Source of the DNA: JANYIP01 sp031394045
Lineage (GTDB): Bacteria; Actinomycetota; Actinomycetes; Prado026
Assembly: GCA_031394045.1 (NCBI GenBank)
Contig: JANMWN010000088.1
Span: 1 to 10,951, forward strand
DNA length: 10,951 nucleotides
Direction: 5' to 3'
The notes under the pieces are model-generated. The model had not been told where the DNA came from, did no database searches, and worked only from the letters and a program-made list of their open reading frames with translations. Below, piece after piece: positions 5,931 to 10,951 of this stretch. The number at the start of each line of letters is the position of its first letter. Position 1 is the stretch's first letter. The position numbers were made by a program, and so were the translations under genes.

Positions 5931-6287
5931 ATGGAGTACTTCCGCGGGTTTGTCAGCGTCCAGAGCCGTGGCACCGTCGCCCTGCCACCAGCGCTGAGAC
6001 GCCGCTACCACCTCGACGATGCGGGGGCTCAGGTGGAGATTATCGAGCGCGAGGACGGAGTCTTCGAGCTCCGGCCCGTCGTGGCGATTCCTGCGTCCCA
6101 AGCGTGGTTCTGGACCCCCGAGTGGCAGCAGCGCGAACGAGAGGCCGACGAGGACATCGTTTCCGGCCGCGTGGTCCAGGCGAACGACGTCGGGGGACTG
6201 CTCGACCATCTCGACCGCCTCGACAGCCTGGAAGCCAGTTCCCCCACGGGTACGGGCACCAAGCGATCTCGGCGCAAGACAGGATGA
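5931..6287 (+). CDS. AbrB/MazE-type antitoxin (SpoVT-AbrB swapped hairpin)
   Basis: A 118-residue protein. Residues about 8-50 form an AbrB-like swapped-hairpin DNA-binding domain: SVQSRGTVALPPALRRRYHL, then AQVEIIEREDGVFELRP. The C-terminal half (AWFWTPEWQQREREADEDI, then SGRVVQANDVGGLLDHLD) matches the toxin-binding tail seen in antitoxins of this kind, followed by a low-complexity basic end. The ATG at 5931 gives the usual short N-terminus; a TTG at 5895 is possible but would lie in the putative -35 box. Its stop overlaps the next start as ATGA, so the two are translated together. It should neutralise the downstream RelE-like toxin and repress the operon through the palindromes just upstream; this is typical of the family but not shown here. 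Confidence 0.88.
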   Translation: MEYFRGFVSVQSRGTVALPPALRRRYHLDDAGAQVEIIEREDGVFELRPVVAIPASQAWFWTPEWQQREREADEDIVSGRVVQANDVGGLLDHLDRLDSLEASSPTGTGTKRSRRKTG

Positions 6288-6592
6288 GGTTCGAGACATC
6301 AGCCTCGTTCGATGCGGACTATCGTCGACTCAAGCCCGAGCACAAAGTGGCGTTCCGAGCCGCGGTCGGCCCCTTCTCGGCCGCCTGTGACGACTGGCTC
6401 CTCAGCCCAGGGAGCAGTTGGCCGGCGGCGTTGCGGGTTGCCCCGATGCGTGGCACCAAAGGCATCTGGGAGATGACCTGGTCGTTCGCGAGCCCAGATG
6501 GACGGGCGACCTTCGAGTTCGTGGTGCGGGACGGTGTCCCTGCGTGTCGCTGGCGGCGGATCGGCGACCACGGCGTGTTCAAGGATCCGTGA
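6284..6592 (+). CDS. RelE/HigB-like type II toxin
   Basis: A 102-residue protein, the usual size for a RelE/ParE-superfamily toxin. It begins RFETSASFDADYRRLKPEH, as in toxins of this fold, and ends ACRWRRIGDHGVFKDP, with the basic strand (RWRRIGDH, residues 89-96) expected at the active face. The central strands are IWEMTWSF and ATFEFVVRDG. RelE-type members cut mRNA at the ribosome; the target here is not known. ATG 6284 shares ATGA with the antitoxin stop, placing the toxin second in the operon as is normal for MazE/AbrB-linked pairs. Intact, no frameshift. Pairing of an AbrB-fold antitoxin with a RelE-fold toxin is a known mixed combination. Confidence 0.85.
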   Translation: MRFETSASFDADYRRLKPEHKVAFRAAVGPFSAACDDWLLSPGSSWPAALRVAPMRGTKGIWEMTWSFASPDGRATFEFVVRDGVPACRWRRIGDHGVFKDP

Positions 6593-6662
6593 CGACTCAC
6601 CTTCGTACGCCCGCTTGTGCCTGCAGTCCACGGCCCGCGAATCTCTGGCAAGCTGCCGGCTC

Positions 6663-7574
6663 ATGGGCAGTCCCGATCTTGACCACGACGCCGCGGTACG
6701 CGCCGGAGCGATGGTCTATGTGCAGAACTTGGTGGACAGCAACGGCGGGATCGTCACTCGCGCTGAGCTTGAGGCCTTCACCTTCGACGGGCGACGGTTG
6801 CCTCTCATCGACCAGAGTCGAGGAATCCGAAACCCGGCCGAGCTGCCTGCCACGTTGAGCATCCTCACCACCCAGCGATCACCGTACGACGACACGGTCG
6901 GGGACGAAGGTCTGCTCCGCTACGCGATGCGCGCGGGGGACCCGGGGTCGGGGGACAACCGCAAGCTGCGGCGGGCGTACGAGCTGCAGGTGCCCTTGAT
7001 CTGGTTCCAGCAGGTGGCCCCTGGGAAGTTCGCTCCGGTGATGCCGGTGTATCTCACTCACGAGGAGATCGCCGAACGCCGCTACGGAGTTGCTCTCGGG
7101 GAGGATCAGCGGATGGCTGCGAGTGGACTTCTGTCCGGCGTCGTCAGCCCGCTCGAACGCCGGTACGCGGAACGGATCAGCAAGCACCGGCTGCACCAGC
7201 CGGTCTTTCGCGCTGGCGTGATGCTGGCGTACGAGTCTCGGTGCGCCATCTGCGCCCTGAGGCACGCGGACCTGCTCGACGCGGCGCACATCATTGAGGA
7301 CGGGCGCCCGGGTGGCGACCCGATCGTCCCCAACGGGTTGTCGCTCTGCAAGATCCACCACGCCGCGTACGACCGGAGCATTCTCGGGATCAGCCCCGAT
7401 CACATCGTCCACATCGACACCGATGTCCTCGCCGAGGTGGACGGTCCGATGCTCAAGCACGGCCTCCAGGAGTTCGAGGGCGCCAAGCTGGCGATGCTCC
7501 CGGTCCGGCGCCGGGACCAGCCGGACCGGGAGCGACTGGCCGAGCGGTTCGCGAGGTTCCGCGCGGCCGGCTGA
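6663..7574 (+). CDS. HNH endonuclease with possible SRA-like N-terminal reader domain
   Basis: A 303-residue protein. The C-terminal half is an HNH nuclease: zinc-binding C194-x-x-C197, DAAH209I, then N224GLSLC229KIHH233AAYD. His209, Asn224 and His233 are the likely catalytic set, with C229/H232 closing the zinc site. The N-terminal part has SPYDDTVGDEGLLRYAMRAG (residues 73-92), then DN-x-x-LRRA and VPLIWF. This resembles the YDD...G...Y...G...N..L..A pattern of SRA domains that flip out and read modified cytosine. SRA-HNH proteins are known modification-dependent restriction enzymes; I infer but cannot prove this here. The ATG at 6663 matches the family's usual N-terminus. No clear ribosome binding site. 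It lies 44 bases before recQ with no terminator, so the two may be co-transcribed. Confidence 0.85.
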   Translation: MGSPDLDHDAAVRAGAMVYVQNLVDSNGGIVTRAELEAFTFDGRRLPLIDQSRGIRNPAELPATLSILTTQRSPYDDTVGDEGLLRYAMRAGDPGSGDNRKLRRAYELQVPLIWFQQVAPGKFAPVMPVYLTHEEIAERRYGVALGEDQRMAASGLLSGVVSPLERRYAERISKHRLHQPVFRAGVMLAYESRCAICALRHADLLDAAHIIEDGRPGGDPIVPNGLSLCKIHHAAYDRSILGISPDHIVHIDTDVLAEVDGPMLKHGLQEFEGAKLAMLPVRRRDQPDRERLAERFARFRAAG

Positions 7575-7618
7575 GACCGCGTGCGGGGGATGTCAGTGCG
7601 GCGGGGGAGTATGCGTGC

Positions 7619-9760
7619 ATGACCACCGCCGCGCTCGTGAGCTATGCCGATGCCGACGCCGCGACTGGCACGGTGCTGCTCGCGCTGGCCGGCCCAGACG
7701 CTCGACCCAAGCACGACCAGCTCGCAGCCGTACGCGCCGTGGCGGCCGACCGGCGACGCGCGCTGGTCGTCCAGGCCACCGGATGGGGCAAGAGCCTGGT
7801 CTACCTCGCCACTGCCCGAGCCGTACGCGACGCGGGCGCGGGTCCGGTGCTTGTGGTCTCGCCGTTGCTTGCCTTGATGCGCGACCAGGTGAACGCAGCG
7901 ACCAAGGCCGGGCTGGTCGCGGTCAGCCTCAACTCGGCGAACATGGACGACTGGGAGTCGGTCGAGTCCGCGCTGCTCGCCGACGAGGTCGACATCCTGT
8001 TCGTCTCACCCGAGCGCCTGGCCAACCCGAGGTTCGGCGACCGCATCCTCGCGGTCCTGCTGCCCCGGCTCGGTGCCTTGGTGGTCGACGAGGCGCACTG
8101 CATCTCCGACTGGGGCTTCGACTTCCGGCCCGACTACCAACGCCTCGCCCGCGTCATGGCGGCCCGGCCCGAGCTGCCCGTCCTCGCGACCACCGCGACG
8201 GCGAACACCCGTGTCACCCAGGATGTCGCAGCCCAGCTCGGCCCCGACACGGTCGTCCTTCGCGGGCCGCTCGCCCGCGCCTCGCTGACCCTCGCGGTGG
8301 TCCCGGGGCTCGGCCCGCTGGAACGGTACGCGTGGGTCGCCGACGCGCTGCGTACGCTCCCGGGCTCCGGCATCGTCTATGCCCTGACGGTCGCCGAGGC
8401 GGAGCGGCTCGCAGCGTTCCTCGCCTACGAGCTGGGTGGCGAGGGTCACCAGGTCGCCGCGTACACCGGCCAGATGGACACTGACGCCCGCGCCGACGTC
8501 GAAGAAGCGTTGCGCACCAACAAGCTCAAGGCCGTCGTTGCAACCTCTGCCCTCGGGATGGGCTACGACAAACCCGACCTCGCGTTCTGCATCCACGTCG
8601 GGTCACCGTCGTCCCCGGTGGCCTACTACCAGCAGGTGGGTCGCGCCGGTCGCGCCCTGCCCAACGCGGTCGCCGTCCTGCTCCCGGCTGAGACCGACAC
8701 GCGCATCTGGGACTACTTCGCCACCGCGAGCACCCCGCAGGAGCCCGTCGTCCGGCGCATCCTCGACGCGCTCGGGTCATCGGAGGAGCCGCAGTCGATC
8801 CCCTCGCTCGAGTCGACCACCGGCATCCGGCGCTCACGGATCGAGGCTCTGCTGAAGGTCCTGGCCGTCGACGGCGCCACCGCGCGCGTGGGCTCCGCAT
8901 GGCAGCTCACCGGAACCCCGTGGCACTACGACACCGACAAGTACGCCGCGCTCACAGCGGCCCGGCGGATCGAGGCGGACCTGATGCGCCACTATGCCGC
9001 CGTCGACGGCTGCCTGATGGGCTTCCTCCGGCAAGCCCTCGACGACGTCACCCTCGACACCGACCCGGCCGCCTGCGGTCGCTGCTCGTACTGCACCGGC
9101 ACCCTCCCCGACTCGCTTTCGGCCGCGCCCACGGCGGAGTCGCTGGAGCACGCGCGTACGTTCTGCCGCGGCCTGGACGTGGTGATCGAGCCCCGCAAGA
9201 TGTGGCCAAGCGGCCTGGAGGGCCGTCGCGGCCGGATCGCTGGCGCACTGCTCCCCGCCGACGGACGGGCCCTGGCTTTCGCGGACGACCCCGGTTGGTC
9301 CGACCTGGTCGCCCCGTTGGTGGCCGACGACGACCTTGGGTCTTTGACTGACCAAGCCGTCCCGGACGCTGTGGTCCAAGGCCTGGTGGGCGTCCTCGCC
9401 CGGTGGCGTAATCAGTGGGACGAGCGGCCGGTCGCGGTCGTACCGATCCCCTCGCGCACCCATCCCCAGCTGGTCGCCTCGATGGCCGAGCGCATCGCCG
9501 AGGTCGGCCGGATGCCGGTCGCCGACCTCTTCGAGACGGTCGGTCCGAGGCCCGCCAGCGGGGTTGCCTCCGGAGCGAGGGCCACCTCAGTCGCGACGTC
9601 GCTGAGGCTGCGCGCTGATGCCGACGTACCGACCGGACCGGTCCTGCTGGTCGACGACGCGTGCGCGTCGGGGTGGACCCTCACGATCGCGACAGCGCTC
9701 CTGCGCGAGGCCGGCAGCGGCGAGGTCCTGCCGCTCGTCCTGCACAAGCGCCCCAGCTAG
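7619..9760 (+). CDS. recQ: RecQ-family DNA helicase fused to a phosphoribosyltransferase-like domain
   Basis: A 713-residue protein. The helicase core has Walker A ATGWGKS (53-59), DEAHCISDWGFDFRPDY (157-173), ATTATAN (190-196), ATSALGMGYDKPDL (308-321) and YYQQVGRAGR (336-345). The zinc module is C465 followed by C486-GR-C489-SY-C492. There is no HRDC domain; instead residues about 605-713 look like a ComF-type PRTase: VAVVPIPSRTHPQL and the PRPP loop VLLVDDACASGWT (675-687). It should unwind DNA 3' to 5' in recombination and repair; the PRTase part may bind a nucleotide rather than catalyse. Such fusions are recurrent in actinobacteria. GWGKS replaces the usual GGGKS. A GGGGGAG lies upstream of the ATG. 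It probably belongs to the stable flank, not the island. Confidence 0.93.
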   Translation: MTTAALVSYADADAATGTVLLALAGPDARPKHDQLAAVRAVAADRRRALVVQATGWGKSLVYLATARAVRDAGAGPVLVVSPLLALMRDQVNAATKAGLVAVSLNSANMDDWESVESALLADEVDILFVSPERLANPRFGDRILAVLLPRLGALVVDEAHCISDWGFDFRPDYQRLARVMAARPELPVLATTATANTRVTQDVAAQLGPDTVVLRGPLARASLTLAVVPGLGPLERYAWVADALRTLPGSGIVYALTVAEAERLAAFLAYELGGEGHQVAAYTGQMDTDARADVEEALRTNKLKAVVATSALGMGYDKPDLAFCIHVGSPSSPVAYYQQVGRAGRALPNAVAVLLPAETDTRIWDYFATASTPQEPVVRRILDALGSSEEPQSIPSLESTTGIRRSRIEALLKVLAVDGATARVGSAWQLTGTPWHYDTDKYAALTAARRIEADLMRHYAAVDGCLMGFLRQALDDVTLDTDPAACGRCSYCTGTLPDSLSAAPTAESLEHARTFCRGLDVVIEPRKMWPSGLEGRRGRIAGALLPADGRALAFADDPGWSDLVAPLVADDDLGSLTDQAVPDAVVQGLVGVLARWRNQWDERPVAVVPIPSRTHPQLVASMAERIAEVGRMPVADLFETVGPRPASGVASGARATSVATSLRLRADADVPTGPVLLVDDACASGWTLTIATALLREAGSGEVLPLVLHKRPS

Positions 9761-9814
9761 CCCTCGACGCCGCATCGCCCTCGAAGTCAGTGCCGGCAGC
9801 TCAGCGCTGACCGG

Positions 9815-10597
9815 TCAGAGCGAGAGGTCCACGACTACGGGTGCGTGGTCGCTGGGTCCGGTGCCCTTGCGTGCCTCCCGGTCGATCCAGGTGTCTTGCA
9901 CCGCCGCGGCGAACGAGGCGTTCGCGTACACCAGGTCGATCCGCATGCCCATGCCCTTGTGGAAAGCGCCGGCCCGGTAGTCCCAGTACGTGTACGGCGG
10001 CCCCTTGGCGATCCGCGGCGGCAGGTCGGCCAGCCCGGTGCCGCGCAGGTCGGCCAGCGCCGTACGTTCGGCCGGGGTGACGTGGGTGGAGTCGACGAAC
10101 ACCGCCGGGTCCCAGACGTCCGAGTCGGTGGGCGCCACGTTGAAGTCGCCCATGACGGCGAACGGAAGGCTGCCGGCCGCGTCCTGCGCCACCTCGGCCG
10201 TCAGGGCCGCGAGCCAGCGCAGCTTGTACGCGTAGTGCGGGTCGTCCGGCGTACGCCCGTTGGGCACGTACACCGACCGCACCCGTACCGAACCGCAGGT
10301 CGCCGCCACCGTCCGTGCCTCGAGCGTGCCGGCGTCGGGGAAGCCGGGGTCACCGGCCAGCCCGCGCACGACGTCGTAGAGGCCGACCCTGGACAGCACC
10401 GCCACCCCGTTCCAGCGGCCCTCGCCATGATGGGCGACCTCGTACCCGAGCGCCGATACGGCATCGACCGGGAATGCGCCGCTGGCCACCTTGGTCTCTT
10501 GCAGGCAGACGACGTCGGGTGCGGCCTCCTCGAGCCAGCCGACGAGTCGGGGGAGCCGGGCCATTACGGAGTTGACGTTCCAGGTGGCGATGCGCAC
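9815..10597 (-). CDS. xth: Exodeoxyribonuclease III (AP endonuclease family)
   Basis: A 260-residue protein, normal length. It starts at GTG with RIATWNVNSV. The metal and active-site motifs are all present: CLQETK (31-36, Glu34), RWNGVAVLSR (61-70), RSVYVPNG (107-114), MGDFNVAP (149-156, Asp151/Asn153), RIDLVYAN (219-226) and SDHAPVV (249-255, Asp250/His251). It cuts DNA at abasic sites and removes 3' blocks in base excision repair. The start is supported by AGAGGA seven bases upstream; the frame stays open to 10765 but the extension looks like non-coding Arg-rich sequence. It faces recQ tail to tail across 54 bases. Assignment to the ExoIII/Xth family is very secure. Confidence 0.95.
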   Translation of the reverse strand: MRIATWNVNSVMARLPRLVGWLEEAAPDVVCLQETKVASGAFPVDAVSALGYEVAHHGEGRWNGVAVLSRVGLYDVVRGLAGDPGFPDAGTLEARTVAATCGSVRVRSVYVPNGRTPDDPHYAYKLRWLAALTAEVAQDAAGSLPFAVMGDFNVAPTDSDVWDPAVFVDSTHVTPAERTALADLRGTGLADLPPRIAKGPPYTYWDYRAGAFHKGMGMRIDLVYANASFAAAVQDTWIDREARKGTGPSDHAPVVVDLSL

Positions 10598-10604
10598 CCG
10601 GTCA

Positions 10605-10610
10605 TCCTCT
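10605..10610 (-). promoter_or_regulatory. Ribosome binding site deciding the xth start
   Basis: Read on the minus strand, AGAGGA lies seven bases before the GTG at 10597. It supports this start over upstream in-frame starts at up to 10765, and it agrees with the conserved RIATWNVNS beginning of the family. Confidence 0.7.
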
Positions 10611-10836
10611 CGCGCGACGCCGACCGGTTCCAGCGGCATACTGTCGAGGGACCTACGAAGGCGGCCTGTGAGGCTCGCGGCCGCTGCGCCTGGCCCTGCC
10701 GTTCGCCGGCGCATTCGAGCCCCACCGCCCAGTCGACGCTGTAGATTCCCGTTGGTGGACAACAACTTTTCGGTCCGTGTGCGTGTGGCGTGCGTATTTT
10801 GGGGGCTGGCAACAGGGTTGTGTCAGTGGTCTCTCG

Positions 10837-10848
10837 TACGATCTTGGT
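10837..10848 (+). promoter_or_regulatory. -10 box of a probably leaderless promoter
   Basis: TACGAT (10837-10842) fits TANNNT and lies six bases before the ATG at 10849. No Shine-Dalgarno sequence precedes this ATG. That geometry is typical of leaderless actinobacterial mRNAs. A matching -35 is not clear. Confidence 0.5.
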
Positions 10849-10951
10849 ATGTCGATCACCTGCGAGCCCGAGGACGCTGTCGCGTTGCTCGCGCAGGTCG
10901 ATGGGTTGCTGGACCGGTTGCATGCGGCGCCGTTGTGGAAGCTCCCGAACG
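10849..10951 (+). CDS. DUF222 (13E12-type) HNH endonuclease family protein, N-terminal fragment
   Basis: Only 34 codons are in the window: MSITCEPEDAVALLAQVDGL, then LDRLHAAPLWKLPN. The 'LLAQVDxLLDRL...LWxLP' pattern is the usual beginning of actinobacterial DUF222 proteins, which often end in an HNH nuclease domain and occur in many copies per genome (13E12 repeat family in mycobacteria). The nuclease part is outside the window. The start has a -10-like TACGAT six bases upstream and is probably leaderless. With so little sequence the family call is good but not certain. Confidence 0.65.
   Translation, partial: MSITCEPEDAVALLAQVDGLLDRLHAAPLWKLPN

Noticed and set aside
7294..8484. Long plus-strand frame overlapping the HNH and recQ genes
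   Set aside because: Arg/Pro-rich shadow of two clear genes in another frame, with no family resemblance.
9791..9818. Three adjoining palindromes (TGCCGGCA, TCAGCGCTGA, CTGACCGGTCAG) between recQ and xth as a terminator
   Set aside because: They have no loops and compete for the same bases; no stable longer stem or T-run forms. Possibly chance in GC-rich DNA.
10598..10765. N-terminal extension of exodeoxyribonuclease III
   Set aside because: The family begins at the RIATWNV segment, and AGAGGA is well placed for GTG 10597; the extension is low-complexity Arg/Ala sequence.
1..10951. CRISPR array, insertion sequence, integrase or rRNA
   Set aside because: No regularly spaced repeats, no transposase or recombinase motifs in any clear gene, and no rRNA-like sequence were seen.

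Overview
This is a high-GC actinobacterial window. GTG and TTG starts, a possibly leaderless gene and a 13E12/DUF222-type gene at the right edge all fit. The vitamin B12-dependent class II ribonucleotide reductase, the RecQ helicase fused to a phosphoribosyltransferase and the Nocardioides-like style of the proteins suggest Propionibacteriales or a related order. The order is an inference from protein style, not from a search.

Layout. The left edge (1-1460) is the C-terminal two thirds of nrdJ, ended by a long hairpin. A GNAT-family acetyltransferase follows (1547-2362). Directly after it lies a decayed second copy of a short stretch of the nrdJ 3' end (2369-2421), which marks a rearrangement boundary. 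The accessory block then runs to about 7574. It holds: (i) a 'mobile mystery' A/B pair, an HTH regulator plus a Fic-fold protein (2532-3618), with its own AT-rich promoter and a perfect operator-like palindrome; (ii) a convergent gene for a 624-residue PD-(D/E)XK nuclease plus Schlafen-group-3/DUF2075 helicase (3641-5515, minus); (iii) a gene-poor stretch with the frameshifted C-terminal tail of an RtcB RNA ligase, a tRNA-like remnant and several perfect inverted repeats (5516-5930); (iv) an AbrB-type antitoxin and RelE/HigB-like toxin with ATGA overlap (5931-6592); (v) an HNH endonuclease with a possible SRA-like N-terminal reader (6663-7574). The right flank is housekeeping-like: recQ-PRTase (7619-9760), exodeoxyribonuclease III on the minus strand (9815-10597), and the start of a DUF222/HNH gene (10849 to the edge).

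How it fits together. Two regulator/effector pairs, a nuclease-helicase and a probable modification-dependent HNH nuclease sit between nrdJ and two DNA-repair genes. Scars of nrdJ, rtcB and possibly a tRNA lie at the joints. This looks like a small defence/mobile island that has turned over repeatedly. The strongest candidates for an undescribed function are the DUF2075 nuclease-helicase, its relation to the lost RtcB RNA-repair gene, and the HNH protein. No function in phage defence can be shown from sequence alone.
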